Below are positions 33,311-46,722 of a stretch of 64,000 bases of DNA, one piece after another. The notes beneath the pieces were generated by a model. It was not told the origin of the DNA, searched no databases, and saw only the letters and a program-made list of their open reading frames with translations. Origin of the DNA: Babesia bovis T2Bo (taxonomy: Eukaryota; Apicomplexa; Aconoidasida; Piroplasmida; Babesiidae); the NCBI RefSeq assembly GCF_000165395.2, contig NC_067396.1, positions 558,001 to 622,000 of the forward strand, in the 5' to 3' direction. Made by a program: the position numbers and the translations under genes. How positions within the stretch are numbered: the stretch's first letter is position 1; each line of letters opens with the position of its first letter.

Positions 33311-33781
33311 TTACACATTCTTACCCCTGACTGGGTAACTGAAAAAAGGTGTAGCTACTTCTTTAAGCACTTTAGCATGTGTCTGCTGAAGTTTTCCAGC
33401 ATACGTATCACGCAGCTTGTCGAAAAAACGCGCACCAACCAAGGGAGATTTATGACATTTGTCAGGATTCTCATATGCCTCGATTAAATGGTATCCATCC
33501 AACCTGTGACCGTGTATTTTGTAAAGGAATGTCTTACTTGTACTCCATATAATTTTGATGTTTCATGGGCACGAAGTCATTGTGGAGCTCGACATCGTCC
33601 CTTATATGCTTGTACATCTCATCAATTGTTTTACGATCTATTTCCACTACCTTACGTTCCTTACCTATAACGTATTGAAATGCGTATACGAATGACACTT
33701 ACCAACACGGATGCGCTGCAGACCCGTTTTGCCATAGAGTAGGGAACTAGCAGGGTTGCGCTTCGGTAAAAGGTTTAGCAT
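33311..33781 (-). CDS. Small 3-exon hypothetical protein, about 132 aa
   Basis: Start ATG 33781 (MLNLLPKRNPASSLLYGKTG). Exon 1 joins exon 2 over GTAAGT..TATAG (G/GT phase 1), and exon 2 joins exon 3 at AA/G over GTAAGA..CACAG. Joined frame: ..RIRVGKERKVVEIDRKTIDE.. ..MEYKLDGYHLIEAYENPDKC.. and a C-terminus KEVATPFFSYPVRGKNV. The short basic, Ser-containing N-terminus could be mitochondrial. Looks conserved but I cannot place it. Confidence 0.6.
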
Positions 33782-34124
33782 TTTTAACAAGTTTGAAACG
33801 AATACAACATAACATTAACCGGACGAGATATGTCTATAGAATATGCCCAATGGGCCAGACCCTACACATTGCATATAATCACGCCAAATAACGTTAGTCC
33901 ATTGTATTTAGCGAAATATATGCAATTAATAGTGTGTGTACATTCCAGAGAACTCATATCTCTGACATATCTATGGAACGTATCGTTGATACGACATTTA
34001 ATATCTATGTTATGAATTCCATATCTCCATCAATACAAATAAGGTTAGAAATTTTGCTATCAGTATATTATTGCATTGTTTCGATGTTAAAATATGACGA
34101 TCCGACCTAAGATTGGTCCTACAT
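33782..34124. other. Intergenic, nothing recognised
   Basis: AT-rich; separates the small 3-exon gene from the 3' end of the acidic secreted protein gene. Confidence 0.5.
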
Positions 34125-34909
34125 TCAGAAGAAGGTGTCACCCTGTTCCAATAAAGGTAATGCGCTGTTTGCTTTGATTTGTTTGTCAATGTTGTCGAAA
34201 AACTCATTAAGTCTCTGATGAAATATCTCCGTCATCTGCATGTATATTAGACAATTCTACGGAAATTAGAAGAATGTGATGAACGAATTTGCAACAGCAT
34301 AGACGGCATAATATCCCATCCATCAGATAACAATGTAAGCACATAATTTATTTCATAATAATGTAATGCACACATTATTGATTACGCTCATATCATAAAT
34401 GGGCAAACAACCGTGCCGTGGAAACATACCTCTCTGAAAAAGTTGGCAATTACATCTAGTGCACTTTTTGGTGACTCCAATGCGACGTCTTTGTGCGATG
34501 GGAGACTGTTCATTAACAGTCGTTGACTATTAGACGATGATTCCTTGGATCCATCAATAGCATCCGACGAATCGTCCATAGCTTTCAAATTGGGCTTATT
34601 TTCCGATTTGATCGCAGTTGATTTATGCTCAACCTGATAATCGTTGTCATCATCATCCTCTTCATCATCTTCATCGTCATCATCCATTGTAGTCACGGAT
34701 GGAGCAGATACATTGAGCGACACATCGTTACTATGAGCAAACTTCCTACGGGAAGCCGCCGATAGATGGCGATTTACAGAATCTGCAACATCTACACCGT
34801 CTATATCCGATGCTAGCTCTATTGCCGCGCAGAAAAAGGAAAGCGTTGTGATGACGCACAATAGTAGACACGAAGAAGTCTTCATGCTCTTAGCTTGCTT
34901 TTGCGTCAA
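34125..34909 (-). CDS. Secreted acidic protein, 2 exons
   Basis: Exons 34909-34430 and 34235-34125 joined over a 194-nt intron (196 aa, phase 0). The N-terminus MTQKQAKSMKTSSCLLLCVI continuing to a Phe/Cys-rich core is a signal peptide, with cleavage likely after the CAAIE region. A run of Asp/Glu with some Asn is near residues 75-90 (DDDDEDDEEDDDD). The second exon adds a helix MTEIFHQRLNEFFDNIDKQI. No known domain. Short, secreted and acidic like small Babesia secreted antigens, but the family is unknown. Confidence 0.62.
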
Positions 34910-36195
34910 AAAAACAAAAAACCTTACGTTAACAACCTATCTTACAGCTACTAGTGAAGACAGGGTAGAATGTCAGAGAGAATCCTTAATTTCACATACA
35001 CCTTGGTATAACACCTATAATTTAGACATCAATATTACGTGCAGAAGAACGCTGCTTCCACATAAATTCTGATACAAATGCTTAGTTCATACACTGTGGT
35101 ATTGAAATGAAGAGTACACAAGTGATGAACGAGCCGAAATCGACCATATATGGCGAAGAATCCCGGTAGCCGTTGTGGGGGATGATGGTACGAATTAAGC
35201 GATAAATTCTCATGTTGAGATTAATTATATCTGTCTATTTACTCCAGACATGGGTGCGTATATGGTAGTTTTATGTGTGTGTTCTGTAGAGTGGAGATAA
35301 CCTGGCTGAATCGTATTAGTAATTACTAACTTCTCAATGCTGATTTAGACACGTGTGTATATAATTTAATCATACGTCCCTCATTTGAAATCTACACTAG
35401 AATGTCTAGGTGAATTGATTGATCAATCATGATATGTGTGGAATCGTAACGAGTTGATAAATGTGCATATAAATTGTTATCATTTGCGGCTTCGTCATTA
35501 GTTACCCATTAATCAGCGTATGTTTTTAAATATACATACTTCATTGGTTAATATTGTCTTACACTTTCCATTGCTTGGTTTTATACGCTGCCTTAATGGG
35601 TAGCCATTTGTGTGTTTTCGACGCGATGCATACTCTTCTCTAAAATTTTATGCACAAATACAAAATGAACCACTACTCGATATTTAATTGGCAGATTATA
35701 TAATGTTTACGTTCTTTTGCACCAAGTTGTATACACCTATGGATGAGTGCACCCATACCGGCAGAGGTACTTTGGACTATTCCTTCGCCAATTGGCCGGT
35801 ATGGATATCTCATAATTTAATATATTAATTTATTGTTTGAATAACCAGCATTTTCCCTTAAAGGTAAGCTATTACGTGTGCCCTATGATGAATGTTTGTG
35901 TAACTTTCGGTTGTGTGTTTTATTCGTTGTTACAAGTGTACGTGTGTCGCCTCTTAGTTTTGTTACGTTTAGACGCATCATATACTCTCGGTGTGTATAA
36001 CGTTTGGTGTTTTATGCATCTATTAGAATCTGTATACCACCTTACAATTTAATTATAAATATTCATACAAACAATCAAAGAATATATATGTTATTTCAAT
36101 GTTTTGAAGTATAAGTTTTATCACAGGGTATCATGGAGAACGGCTTTGTCTTATTGTGTGGGAATTTATAAATAAACCGTAGTACGGAGCATATA
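34910..36195. other. Divergent intergenic region, acidic secreted protein / alveolin
   Basis: About 1.3 kb, AT-rich, no convincing ORF. It should hold the promoters of the alveolin and the secreted protein genes. Confidence 0.55.
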
Positions 36196-38248
36196 ATGGA
36201 TACCCCTGATTCTCTTGATATTTCCCGCAGAGACTCTACGTCTGAGGTAATTCCGCAAGATATGAACAAAGATAGGACGGAAGAAAAACCAGAAAAATCA
36301 CAAAACTCATTTTATGAGTGTCCAACGGCGGCCTGCTCCATCGCATCCGTCAATGCTCTGCAGGAGCCGGATAATCCATCCACACCTGATTTAAACAATG
36401 AATATAGCCTGGAAGGCTTCGAGGATGATCGTGTAGACGTTTCACAAGTTTCATCTACAACAACATTTTATAATTCGCAACGTATTAGTGGTTTATCTTC
36501 TGAGGGCGACTCTGTCAGCTACTCTACATTACAACGAGCACAAGGGGGTTACTTTGCTGGTTCACCCACTACTCTTCTTCAAGGGGCCCCGGTAGAATCT
36601 GAACGTCCCCGTAGTTTCATTAACCGTCCACTGCTGAGTGGCAGTGCTCCGTTGGATCAACAACCTCCTGTCTTAAGGATGTTAATGGCGAGTCCATCTT
36701 CAACACCCAAGGTAAGTATTGGCGGCAGGTTATTAAATGCTGAATCAACCGTATTTACCATGGATGCTGATTCTTCCGTTTCTAGGACTATGGAGCCTAC
36801 AGTCACACAACTGCCCGCTACTAGGCACAGTGAAATAAGTCCAGTTAATCGACCAAATTCTTCTGTTTCACCAGCTGTAAAGGATTACTCTCGTGCAATT
36901 GAATGCGGAAACTCATCTGAGACCTCTTTTGTCCATGAAGGATATGACACTATACAAATCCCCCGCTATCGACCAGTAGAAGTAATAGATAAGGTGGTCG
37001 AGGTGCCAGTGGTTCATCATGTGGATACATATGTCCCTAAAAAGGAAATCCAAGAAATAGAAAGTATTGTAAAAAAACCGTACATCAAATATGTTGATAA
37101 GATAGTGGAAGTACCGGAGATACATTACACCGATAAAATTGTAGAAGTACCTGAATATCACGAGGTCACTAAAACGGTAACCAAAGTGGAAGTACAAGAA
37201 CGTGTAAAATATATGCCAAAGGTTGAGGTAAAGGTGGTACCCAAATATGTAGAGGTTCCCGTGGTCAAAATTGTCGATAGATATGAAGAATACGAAGAGG
37301 TTAGTTTTATATTGCACTTTGCAGAATTTTTAGGTGGAAGAAATTGTAAAGGAAGTTGAAAAGATCGAAATTGTAGAGGTGCCACGTGAAGTGGTAAAAC
37401 ACGTTGTTAAACCGGTGAAGAAGATTATTGAACAGGAACGTATTGTACCGATTACAGAGGTGAGTGTTTTTTCCATTTTACTGTATTTCTATCAGCATCG
37501 AGATGTGCCCATTGAGAAGGTCAAGTTCGTCCCAAAGATCGAAACGGTTGAGCTAATTCGAGAGATTCCGAAAGTCATAGACGTCCCAGTGCCATACAAT
37601 GTACCAAAAGTGGAATATGTCGATAAGCCTTATGTAGTTCCCGAATACAGGGATGTTCAAGTCGCGGTACCCGTAAGGAAGAAGGTAACTCCGGTCTATC
37701 ACTATCAAGGTGAACCGGAGGTTATTGACGTTCCTATCCATAGGCCTTATTTTGTGATACATGATCACATAACATTCAAGCCAGCGTCACAACCCATCGC
37801 TGAGAATATGAAGGTAGTAGGTGTTAGGCCTATTGATCTTAATGGGCTAAGTGAATCAGAAAGGGTCGAAGCGCAAAATCGATTACGAAACGCAGTGAGG
37901 AACCCTATCCCAGATGGTGGGAATGTTGTACATAGCCCTTCGTCAGCTCAGGCATCTCCAGTTGTGGACACAACCAATGTGGTTATGGCACCGCAATCAT
38001 ACGCGCCAAATGTTGCCCAACACATATCAACTAATGTGGAACTACCTCCAAAAGCTATGGCTACTCCAATGGAACCACACTTTGGCATAGCAAAAACACC
38101 AAGCAGGAAGAGCGACCGCCCTACGGGATCTATCGAAACCATTATATACAAAAACCATAAAAATGCTCCTGTATCACCAATGTCTGACATTGGACATGGC
38201 GATGTATATCCACGGTCGAGTAACAATACTCCTAGAATGATATCATAG
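36196..38248 (+). CDS. Alveolin / inner membrane complex (IMC1-type) protein, 3 exons
   Basis: Exons 36196-37299, 37334-37459 and 37496-38248 give 660 aa with 34- and 36-nt introns. Residues about 255-530 hold the alveolin repeats: degenerate EVPVVHHVDTYVPKKEIQ, YVDKIVEVPEIHYTDKIVEV, EVQERVKYMPKVEVKVVPKY and, after the splice sites, VEVPREVVKHVVKPVKKII and VEYVDKPYVVPEYRDVQVAV. The pattern is Val/Pro/Tyr/Lys-rich with EVP and YVDK units. The N-terminal 250 and C-terminal 120 residues are Ser/Pro-rich and unordered. Alveolins form the cytoskeletal meshwork beneath the plasma membrane in Apicomplexa. Both introns split the repeat region. Confidence 0.9.
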
Positions 38249-38652
38249 GATTTTAATGATGCCTTTTTACGGTAGCTTCAAACATCATAAATTATCTCTA
38301 ATGTTTCATAATGCAGTACAAATACTGTGTCATATGTCTGGAATATGTACATTTGCTATCTGTGATTATATATAAAACGATTGGATGAATGTTGACACAT
38401 AAAGGTCATTTCATGCAGAAAGATTCCATTCTATCTATACATATTTTGCATTGGTATACAAGGGCGTTGGCTTTTGTTTTTTATATTTCTTTTCAAAATG
38501 CAAGTAATATTTCATCAATATAAACGGAAACGATGCTACCTTTGTAAGGTATGCTTGATTTTATTCAACGGCTTATATATTGATATTAAATTAATTTACA
38601 TCATTGTACCTGGTTGTAGCGTTTGACACGCCGTATGTGGTTGTTATTTTGA
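38249..38652. other. Convergent intergenic region
   Basis: Between the alveolin stop and the TRAP-like adhesin stop (38653). AT-rich with no gene. Confidence 0.6.
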
Positions 38653-41600
38653 TTATTCCCAAACGTTATCAGAAAGGGTGACTACGGTATCTACTCGAGT
38701 TGTACGATCAAAGTCAGTATCATCGTACGCATCAAAAGATACCTCTTCGTCTGTATGAACTGGTTTTTTCCTGTATGTGGTATAAATATTTAGATACTAA
38801 GTAACTTACTTCTTAAGGTATGTTGCTGCACCTATAGCAGTTAATACGAGGAAGCCAATCACTCCTCCGGCTACTTTAAAGCCAGTGGATACCTTACGCC
38901 TCGTCGAATCCTCATCCTTATTAACATTCTTTTCAGATGGGGAATCAGACACTTTAGGCGTGCTTAACTGGGAAGCTACTGCTTTATTTCCTAGATTGGA
39001 AACACCGTTCGTAGATGTGGACAGATTAGTATTTGGTTCAACATGGAATGCCTCTTTATCATTTTCATCCTCGATTATTTTGTTATCGTCATCAGATTGT
39101 GGATGCAATGCTGAGTAATCTACATCTTCATCATCATCGTCATTTTCGTCATCCAGGTCATAATATGGCAACGAAGTATCAGAAGGGGACATACCATGCC
39201 TTTCATCGTGTGGTTTTATATTCGCTAATGTATTGATTGCACTCTTATTGTTATCCTCTTCATGGTTTGTATTTGAACTGGCGTCTGTCGGATCCGATGT
39301 TAACTGAGAATCATCACTCGATAATTCCATTTCATCTTTATTTAATACAGATTCTGTTTCGGGCGTAATAACATCTGAACCTGATTTCCCGTGCCCATAT
39401 GAATTTTCTTCGTGGGCATCAGGTACGTGATCTACGTTTGCTGAACCAATGTGCCCATTTAAAGGATTTATCGAACTACCTTCCACCGACGTAGAACAGT
39501 CAAATGGAGTATCATCCGAATCATCAAAGTCAAAATCAGAAGCATATGGATCTTCATGAGGACAATAATCACCTTGATTGGCATCATGATCAACGGCAAC
39601 CCTAGAAGAATGAATTTTCGTCGGCGCTAACGTTTCATTTGTAGGTTTGTAAGAATCAGCATCTGACACTGGTGTATCAGTCTCTTCATAATAATGGGAT
39701 TCATCATCTGATCCTTCCTCCTCTGAATCGTCAGTGTCCTCTTCTGGGATTACTGAAGATGGGGTTGCCCCATTACGGTTTTCAGTAGTATCGGGTTTGG
39801 CTGCTTCCGAAGGAGCTGTTGGTGGTAGATCATGATGGGGTCTCGAATTATTGGTAGACTCCTCAATATCGGTTGTACTAGGTTGGTTGGAAGAATCTCT
39901 AGTTGCTGTTGACACTGGTGTATCAGTCTCTTCATAATAATGGGATTCATCATCTGATCCTTCCTCCTCTGAATCGTCAGTGTCCTCTTCTGGGATTACT
40001 GAAGATGGGGTTGCCCCATTACGGTTTTCAGTAGTATCGGGTTTGGCTGCTTCCGAAGGAGCTGTTGGTGGTAGATCATGATGGGGTCTCGAATTATTGG
40101 TAGACTCCTCAATATCGGTTGTACTAGGTTGGTTGGAAGAACCTCTAGTTGCTGTTGACACTGGTGTATCAGTCTCTTCATAATAATGGGATTCATCATC
40201 TGATCCTTCCTCCTCTGAATCGTCAGTGTCCTCTTCTGGGATTACTGAAGATGGGGTTGCCCCATTACGGTTTTCAGTAGTATCGGGTTTGGCTGCTTCC
40301 GAAGGAGCTGTTGGTGGTAGATCATGATGGGGTCTCGAATTATTGGTAGACTCCTCAATATCGGTTGTACTAGGTTGGTTGGAAGAATCTCTAGTTGCTG
40401 TTGACACTGGTGTATCAGTCTCTTCATAATAATGGGATTCATCATCTGATCCTTCCTCCTCTGAATCGTCAGTGTCCTCTTCTGGGATTACTGAAGATGG
40501 GGTTGCCCCATTACGGTTTTCAGTAGTATCGGGTTTGGCTGCTTCCGAAGGAGCTGTTGGTGGTAGATCATGATGGGGTCTCGAATTATTGGTAGACTCC
40601 TCAATATCGGTTGTACTAGGTTGGTTGGAAGAACCTCTAGTTGCTGTTGACACTGGTGTATCAGTCTCTTCATAATAATGGGATTCATCATCTGATCCTT
40701 CCTCCTCTGAATCGTCAGTGTCCTCTTCTGGGATTACTGAAGATGGGGTTGCCCCATTACGGTTTTCAGTAGTATCGGGTTTGGCTGCTTCCGAAGGAGC
40801 TGTTGGTGGTAGATCATGATGGGGTCTCGAATTATTGGTAGACTCCTCAATATCGGTTGTACTAGGTTGGTTGGAAGAATCTCTAGTTGCTGTTGACACT
40901 GGTGCATCAGCTGTTGGTGGCGTTTTACTTTCATTGATATTTTGTGTAGTTCCATTATTTTTTTCTGTGTGATATTTAGTTGTCGTTGTATCTTCAATTG
41001 GGTCTGATGTTGTGATCTTCGCGTTTGTTTCGGCAGTATAGTCATTTTGATTGTTATGATTGTCTTTGTTCATGTCGTCCCCTTCAACTTCCTCAGTTTT
41101 AATTTCATCAGTTCCAACGTCATGGGTTTCAACTTCCGGAATATCAGTAGGATCGATGGATACTTCTTCCGTTACCATGGAAAGAGGGGGTACTTTTTCA
41201 TAGGCTTCCTCATCTTTTCTAGAATTACTCATTTCAATTCTCCTGTTTTTCAACTCATCATATATATCTTTTGCATTCTTTATTGCATCCGTCATTTGTT
41301 TTGTCGTATTTTCGTATAGTGCTTCTAGCCTGTTCAATTCATTTTGCTTATTCTTTATTTCATCTTCCAGATGATCTACCTGATTTCTATACGTACCCCA
41401 AGTAGCCGCGTTTGCCGCATTGGGGGCTGAAGCTTTCAGACGTTCGAGTTGTACCTTAAAATTGTTAATATGGCTTTTGACTTTTTGTGTTTCTGCAAGT
41501 TGTACATATTTTTCTGCTTCTAATTTCACTACTCGGTCGAGCCACAATACATGCGCATTTAACAATTGGTTATCAACTTGTTCAAATTCATTTAACATTT

Positions 41601-43755
41601 GTGATATTTGCTTCAACTTTTGTTGCTTCGCTTCTTTTATTTGCAACACAGCTTCAATTTGTTCTTTGGATTCGTGTCGATTTCCATTGGAAAGATCATG
41701 TTTTAGCTTTTGTATTTCTTGCCTTACGGCATTCATTGCTGTATCCAATTCTGTATTGCGTTTATCGTATTCCACTTGCATCGATGCTTTCAGATGGTAA
41801 ATCTTATTCAGTGAAGTGAGAGCTTCTGCATTTTTGTAGCCTTGTGATGCTAATTTACGCCTATTATCCAGTGTATCAATTCGGTGCCTCAACGCGTCTT
41901 CGCTACGATGCAGACCTACAATCCATCGTTCCAAACCTTTTCTATCATTATCGTTAGGTTTATTGGCTTTTACCCTATCAAGAGCTACGCGAGCTAGATC
42001 AGTTTGGGAAACTATAGTTTCATATTCTAATAAATGGTCATACTTATACTTTTCTCTATCCATAATTGACTTAATCCATCGAGCATGTGACAATGCCTTT
42101 GAAATATCATATTCCGCAAACATTCTGTCCTTGTTTAATTTAACGTACATGGTTGCTATTTCAGCGGTAAGGGATTTGACGTCCCCTTCCAATCTGGCTA
42201 AGATAGCTGGGTATTGTTCTAAACTAATTTCAAATTTCAACCTTTTCAAATAGGTTTCTTTATCTTCGATGGGCGCTACCAGCCTTTGATCACGAACCAG
42301 ATTGTTATAACGCTTATTTTCCAGTAACATAATAGCCCTACGCCATTCAACAGCCCACGTTAGAACAGAAATGTGGACTTCATCTTTAAACCTTTTCCAC
42401 CGTAGTTTGGCTTGCATATCTTTTACCTCTGCTTGTAGTGTATTCATCTCATTTATAAGGCTTCGTTGCATATCAGCGGTCATTCGCTTTCTTTGCTCAA
42501 TAGTTTTATGCTTAATTTTCTCCTCCTTGATTTCAATATCCATAACAGTCTGCTGGTCAATTAGAAGATATTCTAATCGCGTGTTATTTAAAGATAATAT
42601 CGCAACTTCTAAATCCACAATTGCATTCTTTCTTGCTATATCAAGCTCAAAGCGCTTTTTCTGAGCTCCGAACATGGTAGCTGCTTTATCGTATCCTTCC
42701 GTTGCAAAAAATTTTTCTTTAGATGCAACTACTCTTTCTTGAGGTGTTCGAGCCATCCCCAATTTTCGATCTTTGGCCACTGACGCTAGTCGTAATTTTC
42801 CTACTTCAATTGATTTTTCATTATTCTTCTGTTCGGCAATCTTCTTTGCGTTTGTTAATTTAAACTCTGCGGTAGCCAAATCCACTTTACAGGATGCTTG
42901 ATCAATCATCAATTGCCATTTTACTCTATTCCTCCCCAGTTCTTTAGCCGCTTTATTATATGCAAATTCTGCGTCATATTGCGCCAATCTACTCCTATTC
43001 ATTTCATCTCTGGTACGTGCGTTCCGCATATTGGTACTAGCTTGTAGATACATTTTTTGCAAATTTTCAACTATGGCATTCATTTCGGTATCTCTTTGAC
43101 GCGATGAGTTGATAATTCTTGTAAGTTCATTTTGTGCTAACATAACTTGTGGAGAATCATGGGCAGCTGCCAATCTCATTACGTTACTGAATACAGGAGT
43201 AGGATTACCAGGAGGACTATTAGGACTCTGTGGTGCATTGCTCAACATCATTTGTTCTTGACTTTCCCCTAACGGAACGCTATTGATTGGTGTCCCACGA
43301 CTGGGTAAATTATAACTCCCTGGAGTATTTCCTCCACATTGCCTTCGGTCCCATACTACGGTTTTTACTTCACCTTGTTTTGCTGATCGTATTTGTTCGG
43401 CCATCATGATCCAATGATCTTGGAATGTTGGTGGTAAATGGGTTGGTGGATGTGATATTGGTTGCGGTTCATTAATCTTACATATGCATAGTTTGCATCG
43501 GAATTGATATCCTGTATGATCACAATGATTCCATGGTGTCCAAGTTCCACATTCATAACGTTGATATCCAAGCGTAGGCAATTTTGCAGCATCATCTACG
43601 GCTAATCTATCGAATACATTGAATGTAGATGCCTCTTTTAAAAATCCTGTTAAAAGATGAAACTAAAACGAAGCAACACTACCTGTGATGATGAACAGCC
43701 AGCTTAGATTCAACGCTACGAGAGCGGTGAATGGTCGCCATTTGGTGATCACCAT
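38653..43755 (-). CDS. TRAP-family adhesin-like type I membrane protein with TSP1-like module and repeats
   Basis: Three exons: 43755-43683, 43646-38810, 38770-38653; 1675 aa, phases correct. Exon 1 is a signal peptide (MVITKWRPFTALVALNLSWL..). A TSP1-like module follows near residue 50 (YECGTWTPWNHCDHTGYQFR then CKLCIC). A ~750-residue coiled-coil-rich region is next, with heavy Lys/Glu/Gln content. Five near-identical 82-residue repeats follow. A single TM segment (FKVAGGVIGFLVLTAIGAAT) precedes a short acidic tail that ends with SDNVWE, the TRAP-type pattern with Trp near the end that binds aldolase or the glideosome-associated connector. Several TRAP relatives in Babesia have short tails like this. 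Expected role: microneme adhesin for gliding or invasion. The long coiled-coil region with repeats is unusual for the family. Confidence 0.82.
39665..40894 (-). repeat. Five tandem 246-bp (82-aa) units in the TRAP-like adhesin
   Basis: Units at 39665-39910, 39911-40156, 40157-40402, 40403-40648 and 40649-40894. They encode an acidic, Ser/Thr/Pro-rich segment containing PEEDTDDSEEEGSDDESHYY. Units are near-identical, and the only repeated difference I see is Asp versus Gly at TATRDSS/TATRGSS, which alternates D, G, D, G, D. Confidence 0.97.
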
Positions 43756-44719
43756 GATTGCAAATGTAACTTATTTGTTAATATATATGCTCATATGTTT
43801 GTCAATTGTTTTAGAAACTGGTCTTCATATTTTGTTTACGAAAGTGATTTTAGATATTATATGGTTTTTAGTAGAGTAGGAAGTGTATTGAAACATATTG
43901 AATCACTGGAACGTTAATTTGCCATTTGATCACTGATTCACTTTTGCATGTTTAAGATGATAAATAATTAGATGTTATAATAAACAACTCGGTTCTTTTT
44001 GAATAAGCAAATTTACGAAACTATATGATCATTGTTATTAATATGTATGACATTACATAATATGTGACATGAAACTTCTAACGTATCCATATGATTTTTT
44101 ATTGACTATGGTTTCAATTTATGTCTACATGCATGATATCTATAACGTCGTCGCATAAAGGTACCAAGATATATCTGCCATCGATCTTTAGAACTCATAA
44201 AGTTAAATGGGATGGTTAATTATGATCTTCCGTCTCCGTGCCTTCTGGGTTGTATAGAGGAATCACTAACACCTGCAGTTCAATGTTAGACAACATATAC
44301 TAAAGAGATGTGTATTCATTAGTAGATTATTCATACGAAGGATTGTGTTAATTTGATAATTCCTATGTACATCTGAGAATGAAGATGGCACAGATTGACT
44401 ACTCCTTTATTTCACATGTATGAGTTCGCATGCAAATCAACTTAGTGTTATTCACTTTTTCAAATCTAACTATAAGCAAATACTGTTTATACGAAACATT
44501 TAGTATATACCTTCTAAACACAACATAGCAACGTGCCTAACGACTACTGCAGAGAGTCTTTAATAATTATACAAATGTTAGATAAATTACAATTTATGTT
44601 GCCAAATATAGGAATAATGGGCTTTAAAAGGAACATATTGAGCAGGAAAATGCATAAGCCAGAGAATTACAAATACCTTCGTGTGAATTATATACAACCC
44701 ATATGATTAGTACAAGTCG

Positions 44720-44756
<37 letters not shown>

Positions 44757-44810
44757 ATTAGATAACGCTATCGCATTGAGTGTATAGACCACATTAAGTA
44801 CACCTAGGCA
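43756..44810. other. Intergenic; TRAP-like promoter region and (TA)n tract
   Basis: AT-rich. Contains an uninterrupted TA dinucleotide run at about 44724-44753. No gene supported. Expected to hold the promoter of the TRAP-like gene. Confidence 0.6.
44724..44753. repeat. (AT)n microsatellite
   Basis: About 15 copies of the AT dinucleotide in an intergenic AT-rich background, 60 bp beyond the glycerol kinase stop codon. Confidence 0.95.
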
Positions 44811-46722
44811 TCACATTGATAATTGCCAGGAAAGAGAACGATTTACTCCAAGATTCCAATAATTTACTGCATTGTTTCTTTGAGGATCGGACATTTGGGG
44901 GTCCCATCTTTTGCGCTGTTTAGTTGTCAATTGTCGAACCTCTTCCAAACTTCCCCAGACCTTTGCTTGAAGCCCAGCTAACATTGCGGCTCCTGCACAG
45001 GTTGCTTCTACCATTTCAGGTGATTCTGAGCATAGATATGATACAGATACCTTAAAACGTACCCAATGGTGTATTCGTTATATCCGATATGACTTGCAAC
45101 AATTCAGAGTTCTTAGATACTCCACCGTCAACACAAATATATGGGACTTTCTCTATATTCATATCCTTTATGAATGATAAGATTATTTCACGTAATTGGA
45201 ATCCTATACTTTCACAGAAAGCTCTCACTATATGCATTCGTTTTGTACGTTGTGTCATTCCTAGTATGGAGCCTCTTGCATCGCTTCTCCATCTAGGAGC
45301 GAATAAACCAGAAAAGGCTGGGACAAACACGACTCCTTCAGAGCACTTGCATTCCTTTAATAGATCCTACATGTATATCTAGTATATTCTTATTTGGAAC
45401 ATACTGATACTTCAGCTGGATGTTTTATAATTCCCATATCTTGTAACCACGTTATTCCAGCTCCGGCGATGGCAATGGATCCCTTCATCGTATGATATCA
45501 TTTGAATACAATTTACCTCTAATGCATAAATGGTGTCTGAGTCATTTCCCGTTTTGTAACACGGTGTCGACAGTAATCCATCGAAAGATTTAACCTTATC
45601 TTTACCTGCAGGACATTATATAACGACTTTGACGACCATACCCGTGTTGATCAATATAAAACCTCCAGTTCCCAACGTAAGTTTAGCTGTGCCTTGATCT
45701 AACAACCCATGTCCAACACATGCTGACTGTTGATCACCAATGGACGCGGTGATTCTGACGCCCTTGAATCCGGAAACATGAGTATTGTTGATAAGCCCGA
45801 ATTCGGCACAATTTGGTAGTATTTCAGGTAGCACTTTGGAATTTAAACCAAACACACTGTATATTACATTATGCTAGTGTTTTATACATACCGCAGCATT
45901 TCGGTGCTCCATATACACTTATCTATATCCATTAAGAATGTCCTTGATGCATTGGTAATATCTGTTACATAGTTTCCTGTTAGGTTCTGTTCAATATATT
46001 GCATTTAGGGTAAAGATGCAAACTAACATAGATGATCCAGGAATCCATTGTTCCAAAACGGATTGTTTCATTTTCCACAGCTTCTTTGAACCATGGAAGA
46101 TTTTTTGACATCCATGCCAATTTGAATGCTATACATTTATAATTTATCACATCAAATTTGATGCGAACGTACCAGAAAAATAGGGATTTATCACTAATCC
46201 AGTCTTTTCAATGAAGTGCGTGGGAGATCCATATTTTTCAATAAATTCTGCCACTTCTGCTTCGGCACGAATGTCTAGCCACACTGAATAGAATATACAG
46301 CTAATGAAACATATATACCTATTGCGTTGTGCAAAGGCTTATCTGTTGCCGCATCCCACGCCACTATGGTCTCCCTTTGATTAGTTATGCCTACGCTTAC
46401 GATTTCAAAGCTTTCCCACTGCATTGCCATATATAACGTTACTGACCTCACCTACCTTGGATCTCATTTGTTCCAAGGCATCATTCATGGTGCCATATAC
46501 ATTTTCTATGATTTCCAAAGGATCATGTTCACACCATCTAAGTTATTAAGTGAGGCTAATGAGTCGGAATTACCCTGATTGAGGATAGTGTTGCTTGTGA
46601 GTCTTAGATGATGTTACTAAAACTTGCATTTTTTCATTGTAGAAAATGCATCGAGTGGACTGCGTCCCTTGATCGATTGCCACAATTACCTTCATGGTTT
46701 GCGACTTATTTTCATTATTCAT
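44811..46722 (-). CDS. GK: Glycerol kinase, about ten exons
   Basis: ATG-dependent phosphorylation of glycerol to glycerol 3-phosphate. Exon 1 starts ATG 46722 and carries [18 protein letters not shown] (the FGGY phosphate-binding loop with a Gln in TQS as in other glycerol kinases). Then [27 protein letters not shown]-like, [13 protein letters not shown], and [10 protein letters not shown] / [19 protein letters not shown] across short introns. Next come [20 protein letters not shown] with [49 protein letters not shown] with [31 protein letters not shown] (FGGY signature 2), and the last exon [19 protein letters not shown]. Most exon borders were placed from the family, not individually verified. 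The stop TGA/TAA is at 44811-44813. The exon density is the highest in the window. Catalytic residues all appear present. Confidence 0.87.

Noticed and set aside
35837..36052. 71-codon hydrophobic frame upstream of the alveolin
   Set aside because: Reads as AT-rich T-run translation, no start context or splice partners.
39665..40894. CRISPR-like array
   Set aside because: Direct tandem 246-bp units with no spacers, in frame in a eukaryotic coding exon.
39750..41045. Repeated 67-codon minus-strand frames inside the adhesin
   Set aside because: Alternate-frame readings of the 246-bp repeats.
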